From NCBI GenBank assembly GCA_009602725.1, contig WELB01000116.1:1-64000 (forward strand): a DNA stretch of 64,000 nt, written 5' to 3'. Each line of letters opens with the position of its first letter. The stretch's first letter is position 1. The notes under the pieces are model-generated. The model was given only the letters and a program-made list of their open reading frames with translations. It did no database searches and was not told the origin of the DNA. The DNA is from Spirogloea muscicola (taxonomy: Eukaryota; Streptophyta; Zygnematophyceae; Spirogloeales; Spirogloeaceae). The translations under genes were made by a program, and so were the position numbers. Positions 32,301-42,324 of this stretch are shown here, in pieces.

Positions 32301-34415
32301 GAGCTTGTTTTGCTGAAGTTGGCAATATTGCTCAGGGCCATGATCCAACAAGCCTGCGGGAGTTTGTAAGGCCCATGCTGCGCAAGGAGTCCTTCTGGGG
32401 TACTGGCATGAAGTTACTCGACAAAGGGGGAGGTGCTGGGTGGCACCTCCTTTCGTCACTTCTCTCGACCAATGTGGAGGACAGAATCAGGTGAAGCCCA
32501 TGCTATGCAAGACGCTTGATAAGGTGTTGAATCAAGACACGCTGCTGTATGCCGCAACTTTATAGTTGGCAACTATTGGCATGTTTGCCCTACTACTTTG
32601 GGGAGGTTCAAGGAGTGTGAAGTTGTGCAACTTGACAAGTCCCTGCATCATTCAATATTCCAAAGCTCATGTTGATGATCTTGAAAATATGGGATCTATT
32701 ACCTTAAATTTCTCAGAGGTCGACTGGCTGATTGGGATATCTAAGATGCTGTTGTCCATTCCGGATTAGTCAGAATTACCTGCAATCCATATCCATAGGA
32801 TTCTGCATGTACAAACTATGTGCAGATTAGTGATGCATTCTCTCCTCCACTTTGATGAGTCAAGATCCACAGAAAAGCACAGGATCCTCCAGAAGACCTG
32901 CATAATAGTGACACCTCTTTCCCTCTGTTGATTTCAGCTGTCCCAATGCCCTCCGGCACCCATTCCTTTGTGGTCCACGGTGGAAGGTTGAGCAGTCTGT
33001 GCAGTTTATGCAATGGGGATTAGGGTCAGCGGCTGTTCGAATAGTGGAGGAGTTTGTATACCTTCCACATCAGGTACGGCACTTCACATTGGATGAAGCA
33101 TGTGAAGTTATGTAGATCATTCTCAGGCAGGGTCTTCTTGCTGGTGGTCACTGAGCACTTGCCTGCATGCTCTTGTTGTGGTTTTCTAACGCATTTGCTC
33201 ATGGGGAGGCCCTTTACATAGAATTGAGCATTTATGCTTGCGCTTCTTTTCAGCTCAAGAGATTTGTTACTGAATACTATCATCAGGATGATAGTCTCTT
33301 TCCCTATGTACCCAAACAAGGATTCTCAGTTTGTCCTGACTTTTGGGCTTCTCATCCCTGTGCAGAGGCGGAGGTTACTTCAGCTCATTGAAGCCCTGGA
33401 GCTCATGGATACCATCACCCAGCCAGCAGTAAGAGTGTGCTCCCACCTTGCGATGGTCTATTCAAGGCCTTGTGTCTCAAAGTGTACTTGCTGTAAGCTC
33501 TGACAGTGCTCCAACAATATGCCAATGCAGAACTGTACACATCTAATGAGTTGAAGCTTGTGACACTCACAGGACTGGGGTAAGATGGTTCCAGGAAGAT
33601 GGCGCTACCTTTACCAGACTGGGCGTCAGATTGGTTTGACAAGCCGACAGGTAAGAATGGTAGCTGCTGGATAGCCTATCCTGCAGACCAAATTTGTGCA
33701 GGCTGTGTATCATCAAGGCTTTAGGTCCATGCAAGTGGCTTAGTACCTGATTACAGCAATGATTGTTAGACAGTAGTATCATGTTACTGCCAGTGACAGC
33801 ACATTTCTTGTGCACGGTGGTCTTTGTGACTGCGCCCTGATGTAAGCACTGCTATCCAGCCGCTTCCTTGAGCAGCCTTGACGTTTCCGTTTGTGCCAGG
33901 CCTCTCCGGCAGTGAGGATCCAAGACCTGTATGCAACCTTCAACCGTCTTGGTGATGGGCTGGATGCTCAGGTTGGCCTCTCCTTAGAGGTCACGTTTAT
34001 CGTCATGCCGGAGCACGGGGACTGGCCTCTGGACAAGAGCGGCTGCAAGGGCAGCCTCACGATCTGCTGCAAGCAGGTGTCAGCCAGGCCTGGGGACCTG
34101 CTCACGCAAAAGGGCATGGAGAGCGCACCCGGAGTAGACCACTGGGCGCATGGGGCAGAGGAGCCGGACTGGCACCGCCACGGGCTGCTGCGCTTGCAAG
34201 TGCAGGACGTGGGCATGAACATGCGGCTGGACTACCGGGGCTCCGACGCCACTCTGCCGCAGCGCGTCGTGCGCGAGGTGCGCCTGCAGATTCCGCGGGA
34301 GCTCTTTGACGTCTCCGGCCTTGTCTGCTGCACCCACCTGAGCGGCCGCCTGATGGTCCTCCGCAGCGCTTCGGGTGCCGCCCTGCTGCTGACGAGATCC
34401 TGTACCATTGCGTAG
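29356..34415 (+). CDS. FBN11: Fibrillin 11 (kinase-like domain plus PAP/fibrillin domain)
   Basis: FBN11 (plastid-lipid-associated protein 14) joins a kinase-like domain to a lipocalin-like fibrillin domain found on plastid lipid bodies and thylakoids. The 5' end is unresolved. Recognisable exons follow: about 30095-30190 (EYSWSDFSIAQHVSIGLSGR), 30337-30380, about 30450-30538, about 30900-31028 (NWRHPYTVQVHGVIRSS), about 31187-31377 (LSLQQWLLSQDWLPALESRL, TGGDAVSRQLRVVRVVLRD), about 31529-31609 (YVHSRGMAHLDLRLQNLQIS), 31828-31923 (VGLLGKTVDFPGGLNGD), about 31998-32107, about 32330-32491 (GAGWHLLSSLLSTNVEDRI), about 32939-33074 (NALRHPFLCGPRWKVEQS), about 33366-33428, about 33579-33651 (PGRWRYLYQTGRQIGLTSRQ) and 33899-34415 (TAG). 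The last exons are the fibrillin domain, with EVRLQIPRELFDVSGLVCCT. The order matches the plant protein throughout. Unlike the plant form I recall, the catalytic loop here keeps an HxD...N pattern. Confidence 0.9.
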
Positions 34416-35229
34416 AACCCCCCTACGATAGCTTTTGTCAATGGCCTCCGCTTGCAGGGCCACGTAGTGCTTCAAATCTTACTCATATTGTATTTTGTCC
34501 AAGCTTCAGCATTGCAGCCATGACATAAAGCTGCATGTCTGCCGCTCTAGGCGCGGGTGTACAGGACCGACATTGAGAAGGGGGCTGTTGACACGTGCTT
34601 AGGCTGTACAGCTAGTAGGCCTCTCTAGTGGCCACCTTTGCTCTAGCACACTCCGGCTTGGCGACATCTATCCACTTTGATTGCTTCATTCATTTCAAGG
34701 AATTTGGAACATCGCTTGCTGCGGCTGCTGATTGCGTGCGACAAGAAAGGGACTACTGACACAAGCTCCACTAATGCAACCCTCAATCCAGAGTTAGAAG
34801 CTGATGTAGAGCTGAGATCAGCCAATTGGCTGACTGTTGCTTTCTGTGGCTGCTGCCATTGTCATGGTGATCGTGCTGTGGCTCACCGACCTTCTGGTTT
34901 GCAGTGCTGCATTTTATGCATTCTCTGCTCTGCTCGGCTTTAAGCAATGTTTCTGTCTGTCAGGCTCCTAGCTAAAAGTGACAGCAGTGTAGCCATCCTG
35001 CAGATGGCTATACTGCAGGTACATGACAGGACAGTAAGTAAAGGCAACAACTCGACAGCTTCAACAGCAGCTAGTCATTCCACCTCCACTTGCAGCCCTC
35101 AGTGTGAAACACCATCCAGCACTTTTGGTTGCATCCCTTCATCGCTGCCGTGGCTTGAGTGGCTCCTGGCGAGTGCCAAGAACTTTCCATGATAGGGGGC
35201 CAAGAAGTTTGCATGATAAGGGGAACATT
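34416..35229. other. Intergenic stretch between convergent genes
   Basis: This holds the 3' flanks of FBN11 (+) and lumazine synthase (-). Short open frames are present on both strands, but none resembles a known protein. No repeat or RNA was recognised. Confidence 0.5.
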
Positions 35230-37191
35230 CATTGCTGAGTAGGTGAGGAAGCCAAGCCAGCAGCTCTGAGTTTGGCCATCAAGCTGCCCATCTCAATCTG
35301 CCAGGACAAATTGCCAGGTAAGCCCCCCTCATTCCAAGACACTGCAGTACTTCGGGTATGGTGATGCTATCTTGAAGGGTGATAGAGCGGGGCATCCTCT
35401 GCAAAAAGCTACATCGTGTGTTTGGATGATGGTCAGGACAAAATTTTATGGACCGAGGAGGGGAACGGCATTCTAGACGCAATCGCAGCAGTCTAGGCCT
35501 AGACTGTACAACACTTACAGCTGTGACCGCAGCCTCGGCACCCTTGTTGCCAGCCTTTCCACCAGCCCTATCAATGGCCTGCGGGGTGGCACGACCAGGT
35601 CCAAGGCCTCAGAAAGGACCAAAGTGTTCCGGGTGACTTAAAAGTCAAGACTCTGTACATAAGCTCGTCAATCAATCTGCAACTAGGGGGCCTAATCATG
35701 GACCTGCATTGCAGTACAGGCATCTGAGAAAAGGCCGAGACCTGCTCCATGGTATCGCAGGTGAGGACGCCGAAGATGCACGGAACGCCTGCAATTTACA
35801 GGGCCGCAGTAAACATGCCGCCTAAGGTGCCACGCGCGACCCAACATGCTGACTTCCTGCAAAGCTTCTATCTCGACAGGGTGTGAGCCGGCCCTCAGCC
35901 AAATCCGCTAGGCAGAGGACCCCACTGATTCCACTTCATCGACCTTATTACTGCTGAGGGCAGGAATCTTGCTCTTGAAGGTGCTTCTTGGGTCCAGCAT
36001 GTATCACATGCAGAAGGTGACCTCTGAGCAGGCACAACACTGCAGTTCCTCTCGACTCTGCGGGGCTACCCCTTGAGCTCACCTGTCTTCAAGCCGGCGC
36101 TCAGGACGCCTCCGGAGGCTCCGTTGGCGACCGCGTCATAGTGCGTCGTGGCGCCGCGTATCTGTCAGGACGTCGTCGAGTTCAGGTCTCAAGTTCGCTC
36201 CATCTTGACACAACTCAGGCCCTTGTCAGACACTGCTTGATGATCAGTGAGTGGGTGCTGCAGGAGCTCACCACAGCGCCAAGGCAGAGCACCGCGTCAA
36301 AATTGTACGACTCCGCCACCGCCTGCGCCACGACTGGGATCTCGAAGCTTCCGGGCACCCAAATTACCTGACCACCCGGCCTCCGCGAGCGAGCTGTCAA
36401 CGACTGCAGTTCTGTTGAGCTAGATAGCAGCTCCAGGCACAGAAGGAAGTTTCGTTTTTTTTTTAATATTGTCTATCTATATTTGTCTATTAGTGTCATT
36501 GTTGTCATTTGGTTTTTGTCATTCTGATCACACTATTGGTTTCATTTTGCCTTGTAGTGGGGTGACACAGTGTCCACTCCCAATGAGCAACCCCGCACGC
36601 CCAGCCGAGTGCACGAGATTGCAGCGGCGCCAGACGCTTGCAAGAACGCAGCCGGCGGTAGCCTCTTGAACTCCTGAGGGTCGAACCTCCATCCTAATTC
36701 GTAAACTCTCATCCTACCTCCACGTCGCCGGGGTCGACGCCATGGCGCGCGAACGCCTCCAGCGCCCCTGCAAGCAGCGGCCTCGTGACGAACTCATTGA
36801 AGCGGCCGACGACCTGCAGAGGCGCGGCGGCAGGATTCGAACCTGTGGCCTTCTGCACGCACAGCAGATGCGCTACCGAGCTGCGCTACACCTCGCCTTG
36901 TTACCTTTTTATCTTGCTACATGTCAACTTGCATGAAATAATCATGTATTACTTTCTGGGAAGCTGCCTCCCCTCGTCGGTCGCCAAGGCCGCTGGTCGC
37001 GGCGGCGGGCGCGCCGCACCGCGACGGCGCGCTCGGCGGCGGGGGCTACTGACCACGGCGAGCTTGAGGCCGTCGCCGTAAAGGCTGCCCGTGATGCCAT
37101 CGCCCTCCTCGGCGCGGGCGGAGACGAGGAGCGGGCCTCGCCAGCGGCCATGGGCGGCCGCGCGATGCGGCGGCGGCGCCGGCGGCAAAAG
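35230..37191 (-). CDS. RIBH: 6,7-dimethyl-8-ribityllumazine synthase
   Basis: Lumazine synthase makes the last intermediate of riboflavin synthesis, in plastids of green organisms. Exons agree in phase throughout: first exon from about 37190 to 37054 (ending [12 protein letters not shown]), 36718-36813 ([20 protein letters not shown]), 36272-36367 ([20 protein letters not shown]), 36083-36161 ([20 protein letters not shown]), 35742-35788 ([15 protein letters not shown]), 35519-35578 ([20 protein letters not shown]) and 35230-35298 ([10 protein letters not shown]... to TGA). The RFNE substrate-binding motif, the PGSFEIP strand and the [15 protein letters not shown] segment with its catalytic-site His are intact, so the enzyme looks functional. 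The transit peptide and start Met are cut off by the undetermined base at 37192. One intron ends in a tRNA-like sequence. Confidence 0.95.
36822..36895 (-). tRNA. tRNA-like sequence (tRNA-Pro-like, atypical anticodon loop), in RIBH intron
   Basis: The minus strand folds as a cloverleaf. The acceptor is CGAGGTG with CGCCGCG (one A-G mismatch), followed by TA. The D arm is GCGC AGCTCGGTA GCGC. The anticodon stem is TCTGC with GCAGA, the variable loop is AGGCC, and the T arm carries GGTTCGAATCC with one weak outer pair. The body closely resembles a bacterial or plastid tRNA-Pro. The anticodon loop reads TGTGCGT: position 33 is G instead of the near-universal T, and the formal anticodon is TGC. 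No encoded CCA or T-run terminator follows. It ends 8 bp before the splice acceptor of the lumazine synthase exon at 36813. It may be a tRNA pseudogene, a plastid-DNA insertion, or an unusual active gene. Confidence 0.6.
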
Positions 37192-37192
37192 N

Positions 37193-37760
37193 GGCGGCGG
37201 CGGCTGCGGCGGCGGCCGAGGGGGCGTGGGTGCTTAAACCCCAAACCCCTGGCCAGCTCCCGGACCCTGCGCCCGCGAAGCCCACGACCAGCCGGCCCCC
37301 CAAGTACAACCCAAAGCTTATCTGAAGATACCAAACCCATGAAATAAGAACCACCTCCCAACACCTCCTGCCCATCTCCTATATGTGGTTTTCGCGACGT
37401 CGTGCGTCAGCCTGGTTGCAGCGAGCTTAGGCTCATGCTCCGCACCAGAGAGCTGGTCGAGCCTCAGCCGGTGGAAGAGCGCGCCCATAGAAAAAAAAGG
37501 CACAAAGGCACAAAGGCACAAAGGCTTGTCGATTGCCGTCCGGTATTCGGGCATCAGTTAGCGACCTCCACGTGCCAACTCGTGGTTACGGAGCGGGTCA
37601 GCTTAGCAGCAAATGATGCAAATTAGTCAAGGTGCTTGCCTTCGTACAAAGAAGAAGTGGCTCTCCCAATGGGGGCAAGGGCTGTGAGAAGCCAGCCCGA
37701 AAAGAATTGACAAGGTTCGAAGGGGCCAAACTACGAGCTAAGCAGCGACTGCGGGGCCTG
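37193..37760. repeat. RIBH upstream region and repeat-family pieces
   Basis: GC-rich sequence with a short AAACCCCAAACCCC stretch at 37236-37252 lies next to the undetermined base at 37192. From about 37390 to 37625 there is a plus-strand copy of the LINE 3'-end repeat; it shares CTCATGCT, GCCGTCC, GCATCAGTT and GCGACCTC blocks with the copy at 51.65-51.83 kb. A three-fold GGCACAAA repeat is inserted near 37500. A reverse-oriented GCCAGCCC-core unit lies at 37640-37730. Confidence 0.55.
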
Positions 37761-37839
37761 AAGAGGCTATGGCAGAACGGGGGAGGATGGACCACTTAGT
37801 AGTTACGAGTACAAGGCTACTCAGGCCCTCCATCACTCA

Positions 37840-38510
37840 GTACACACCAGTCCTTCCTTTGGCCTTGGACATTGTCCATTCTTTTTTGGGCTGGCTTTGC
37901 CAGCCCCTCTTCTATATGGGCGCGCATTTTCTTCAGCGGCTGGCTCTCACGGCCACGGCCGCTGGGGCCCCTGCCTCCGCCTGCTGACGTGCCCTCCTCC
38001 TTTTTGGGCTCCTTTTTCTTTGGATTTGGACATTGTCCATTCCTTTCTTTTGGGGCTGGCTTTGCTCGATATTGTGGTCACGGAGGCCTGTAAAGGTCCA
38101 GCATCGACACATCGCTGGCCACGCAGTGGGCAGTGCTGAACAAAGAAAGTTGCAGCACTACGCCGATTACCCCCGATGTGATCAGCTCTTGCCAGCGGCA
38201 ATCGACATCTTTGGCTGCTTAGGTCCTCGTTTCCTTACTCTCCTTCAAAACATAGCCAATCTAGGCTACACACGACATGCAGATGTGTTCCCGGCTGAGA
38301 TGGGCTTGCCAGCTGCTTATCTGTCGTTGTTGCGACGACGAGTTTCGGCCTGTTTGCAGCGTGCTCAGGCTGATGCTTTGCACCAGAAAGCTGGGCGAGC
38401 TCTAGTTGGTGGCAGAAGGGCTTCGTATCTGCCATCTAGCATCCAGGCATCGGTTAGCGACCTTTATGTTTTGACCCGTGGATACTGAGCGAGTCAATCT
38501 ACTGTAGGTT
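37840..38510 (+). mobile_element. LINE-like element 3' fragment (RT polyprotein C-terminus)
   Basis: An open frame of 151 codons (38033-38488) reads KLQHYADYPRCDQLLPAAID, then FGCLGPRFLTLLQNIANL and a C-terminal LLRRRVSACLQRAQADALHQ. This layout, an Ala/Lys-rich helix, a stretch ending at FGxxGP, then a Leu/Arg-rich helix, is how many algal and plant LINE reverse transcriptase polyproteins end. A homologous but more broken copy lies at about 51.39-51.80 kb. Upstream, 37.84-38.06 kb has two copies of the CATTGTCCATTCxTTTxTTTGGGCTGGCTTT unit. No reverse transcriptase catalytic motif is present, so this is a 5'-truncated remnant, as LINEs commonly leave. Confidence 0.55.
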
Positions 38511-39000
38511 ATGTAGGTCTTAAGATGTGCTTGCCTTTGTACTTGGCCATTTGGCCTTCGTTTGTTTCAAATACACAAAATTCCTTCTCTTAGGGCGAGC
38601 ACTTTCTTGCCCTCCTCATTGATCTGCCACTGCATATGACAGCCTCCGAGTCCTACCGGCTCTTTCAACCCAGCGTCCGCTAGGCTGCCGACGAGGGCAG
38701 GCCCCTTCGAAGCTGCTAAGTGTTGTAGGCCCCTCCGTCATTTGGCCCCTTCGAACCTTTGTCATTTCATTTTGGGCTGGCTTTTCAAAGCCCTTGCCCC
38801 CATTGGGAGTGCCACTTTCTGTCTGCCAACGAGGGGCTGGCCACCTACTGCAAAGCTGCAGCTTTGAGGACACGCTGCAGCTACCCGATCCCCGCTAAAG
38901 TTTACTGCCGACCTTCCAAGCCTGCCAACAGAAGCAGGTCGCTCTTACTACCCCGTGGGAGATCCTTGCAATTGAGCCACCAAATCTCACCTAAGTTGGA
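38511..39000 (+). repeat. Dispersed repeat-family pieces
   Basis: Another unit with CATTTTGGGCTGGCTTTTCA followed by AAGCCC and CCATTGGGAG lies at about 38755-38820, preceded by a CTTCGAACCTTTGTCATT stretch that recurs in other copies. The rest is not recognised. Confidence 0.5.
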
Positions 39001-39272
39001 GTGACGACTCAGCTGGCCCTGCCCATGTTCGGCTGTCCAGATAAGTCGACCCTGTAAGTCCATATGTGGACGCCATCTCCCAGGCACCGCCTCGTGACTT
39101 CCCCACATCTAAGCATGCACCGGCTGCAGCCGAGTCATGAATGCACACATCCACTTGCCACCCAGTTGCTCGCTCTGTCACCTTGTTACATCCTACATCC
39201 AGGAGCCTGGAGTGGCCTTGTGCCGTTAATCTCTGCCATGCTACAGTCAGGCCTTTCATCTTTGTGTCTGAA

Positions 39273-41681
39273 TTACAATGTGAATTTCGTCTTCGGGAAC
39301 TCCAGGACTGCTGCATTCTCTCCCACATGGCTTTTGTTCCGCATCCCCACCAGAGCAGTGCCGACACCCGGCGCGCTTCGCACAAACTGCAGCGCGCACT
39401 GGGCGTCCGTCACATTCTCGCCCAAGCTACGGAAGACTTGCTTAATCTCCAGCGGCAGTCCTTGCGCCAGCTGCGCCTGCGAGCGACTCACCAGATCGAA
39501 AACAGAAGTGTTAGCTGTTGTCAAAAACATCTTCGCTAGAAAGTGCTTGCTGTGAGTACATTTCAATGCAAAGGTGAACACTGCGCTGCATGTACCAATC
39601 TGACAGAGACAGACCTGCAAAGCTGACATCTGCACTGCTTCTGCAAAGGCGAACGAAGCAAAAAGAAAATGCTTTGAGGCTACCTGCTTGAGGGAGGCAG
39701 AGGCCACGACATAGTGACCAAGCATCCTTGCTGCCGACAAGAATGTCATGACTTCCCCCTTCACAGATTGCGTTGGAATCCGCAGTGCTTCCATCATGGC
39801 TAAGTTGATGGGTAGTTGGACCACTCTGAAATTATGGTCTTTCCCTCCTGCAACAAGCGTTATTGTCAGTACAGGCGGAGAGATGCGATCTTCCAACCCG
39901 CAACTAGCTGCTGACTCTATGCCACCTAGCTGAGAGGCTTTCTTCGTTGCACACTTAGGAAGGAGGCATGCAGTATGGAATGCTCCTAGGCGGAGCTAAG
40001 TCCAGTGTGAAGCCATCCATCCTTGGGAGACAGCCAAAAGCGGGACTGCAAGACGGTGTCAGGACCATGATGGATGTGAGAGGGGTTGCCTTGGGCCCTG
40101 ACCTGCCTTCTCAGCCGCATTGACAAGATCCACCAAAGAGAGGTGCTCTTTAGCGTCTGGCGCGCAACGAAACCCTTGCCAAGTTGCAACACCATAGGCG
40201 CCAATGTGGCCATCTGTGCACTCCTTCTCCAGAGTTTTGAAAGCACGCAGGATCCTCTGGTCGAACTCCTTGCGACTGACATGGCCCAGTTGTGTTTCTG
40301 GGTTGTGGATATAGAAGAGGTCAAGCGTCTGCAAACCCAGGTTCCGACGGCTCTGGCTGATCTGTCAAAGAGGGGACCAGAGGAAGACAAAGTCGCTTTG
40401 TCAGATGAGTCTCGCCATCCATGCCTGCATGCCTTCACCTTCACCACACAGCAAACCAAAGGCCGCCAGCCTTGTGGCAAGTATTACTTCTCGTCGGGGC
40501 CTGCCTGTACCTGGTGAAGAAGGTATTCGGGCGTCATGCAGTGGCAGCCAGCCACGACGTCCTCCATTTCAATCACCCCAGGGCGCACAAGTGTCTCCTC
40601 AATCCACTTTCGAGAGTTTGCTGGTCTGCCTCCATCGTATGTGATGAAACCTGCTTTTGTGCATACAACCAACTCTGCCCGCGAGACCTGGCCCTGGGCG
40701 AAGAGCTTCTTCAGAGCGCGTCCAATTGCCCGCTCGCTCCGCTGGAAGCGGTAGTTGGCGGCCCTGCACAGCAACGACTGCAAGCTTGCTCAGTCTGGGT
40801 TACTCAGATTGGCCTGTGCTGATGATCATTGGCACAACCACTTGTGTCGATTAATAAGAGGAGTGACGTACATGATTCCGTGGAGGTGACTGTAAGTGCA
40901 GCTGTAATTGCGGCAGTGGCTTGAGCCCCACCGCAATGTTCTCAAGGTGAAGTTAGTCTTCTGTGCCTATGACATACATGGGTTTCTATCGAGGCTCACG
41001 TATCGAGTACATTCACGCCGAGGCTGACAATTGCTTCCACCGCCTCCTCATACTCAGAATCTGCTATGTCCGTCTCCGGACCCAGGTAGGTGCCCATACC
41101 GATGGAGGAGAGGCGCAGCGTGCTCATCGGCTGGCCTTTGCTTCCAATCCTCGTGAAGAACGAGCTGTATTGGTCGCCTCCTGAGGGCACAGTCAGGACA
41201 TCGTCTTTTCGACTTCGTGGCTGCGACATCCATCAGTTCTGAAAAGCTAGCGAGTAAGCAAGCAACCACATGCTACAATTGCGGTCAAGACTTCTAGTGA
41301 TGCAGCTGCTCTGAACAGCAAAGAGACTGCCTGCCGTACGCAGACATCGTGAGGGAGCTCTGCGATGCACTGGCCAGTATTACACAGCAGTTTCCTCGAC
41401 GCTAATATCTAAATTTCACATACGGCAGGAGTACCTTGATCGTCAAATTTCCTCACGAAGAGTGCCGTCCCCTCGGCAGTCGCGCTTCCCGGGTGCAGGC
41501 GGACTTCCTCCGCCATCCGAGGCGCGGCCGCACTGACGGTCACCGCAGCTCGCGACAGCCGCCTCTTGCGTGCTCCCGAAGGAAAGGGCTCAGGCCGGGC
41601 TTGCGGAAGCCGGCTCAGGCCTCTGGGAAGCAGGCCGGGCGCAGGGCAGCCGTGCAGGCGCCCGCAGGCCCAGGCCACCAT
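39273..41681 (-). CDS. Aldo/keto reductase family protein
   Basis: This is an NAD(P)H-dependent oxidoreductase with the TIM-barrel fold. Blocks, 5' to 3': about 41447-41681 (basic leader, then SATAEGTALFVRKFDDQG), about 41005-41160 (LSSIGMGTYLGPETDIADSE, VEAIVSLGVNVLDT), about 40540-40770 (NYRFQRSERAIGRALKKLF, AELVVCTKAGFITYDG), about 40110-40340 (TLDLFYIHNPETQLGHV, HIGAYGVATWQGFRCAPD), about 39690-39860 (NFRVVQLPINLAMMEALRI) and 39273-39476 (ALQFVRSAPGVGTALVGMRN, then TAA). The catalytic tetrad can be placed as Asp (NVLDT), Tyr (NYRFQ), Lys (VCTKAG) and His (FYIHNP). The leader could be a transit peptide. The plant relatives I recall are plastid NAD(P)-linked oxidoreductases of unsettled substrate. 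The first exon may start further upstream than 41681. Confidence 0.85.
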
Positions 41682-42323
41682 CGCCCCGCCCGGAGCTCCT
41701 CGAACTGAGAGGGGGCTGGCAACGACGGCGGCGGTGGCGGGGGCGGCGGCGACGGCGGCGGCGGCGGCTTGTACTCCCGGCGGCGCCGGAGTTGGCCCGG
41801 AGAGCTGAGGAGCTGAGCACCGTCAGCGTCAGCGTCGCGTGGCCTCCAGGAGTGACTGACGCTGACGGCACGGCGCGGCGCCGCGCGCGGGGCGCGCCGG
41901 CGCCGCGGCGCAGAGTCGCCGCTCCACGTGGCGCACGCGCGGGGTGACCACATCCGCCACGTGGCTGCCGCCTCAGCAATGGCTCACCGAAGGCCCAGGA
42001 GCCCCTCACGCGTCTCAAGAGAAATGCGTGACCCAATGAAATTTACGCCCCCCCCACCACCTCCAATCGGTGCACAAATATATATTCAGCCCACGCCACC
42101 CTCTGGCTGGGCTCTGCATGAGCTTACACTCTTAATAACGCTAGATTTTGCCTGAATAGTGTATTGATTAAATCGGCCACCCTTCCGTTCCATGCGCACC
42201 GCGCGCGCCTTATCTAACCAAGGATATATTTAGACCCATAACCCCGACAGCCCTGTCACTGGGGCTAGCCAGCTGCAGTACCAGCCTGCCCAGCCGCCGC
42301 CGCCGCCGCCGCCGCCGGTCCCT
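41682..42323. promoter_or_regulatory. Shared 5' region of two divergent genes
   Basis: The aldo/keto reductase (-) and serine carboxypeptidase (+) genes start here in opposite directions. 41.70-41.95 kb is extremely GC-rich with GGCGGC runs, giving low-complexity frames on both strands. 42.0-42.25 kb is less GC-rich and has an ATATATATTC stretch. 42286-42317 is a GCC run ending at the undetermined base 42324. No specific promoter element can be named with confidence. Confidence 0.45.
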
Positions 42324-42324
42324 N

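Noticed and set aside
35230-37191. Lumazine synthase as a bacterial gene or contamination
   Set aside because: It has seven exons with GT-AG introns and matching phases.
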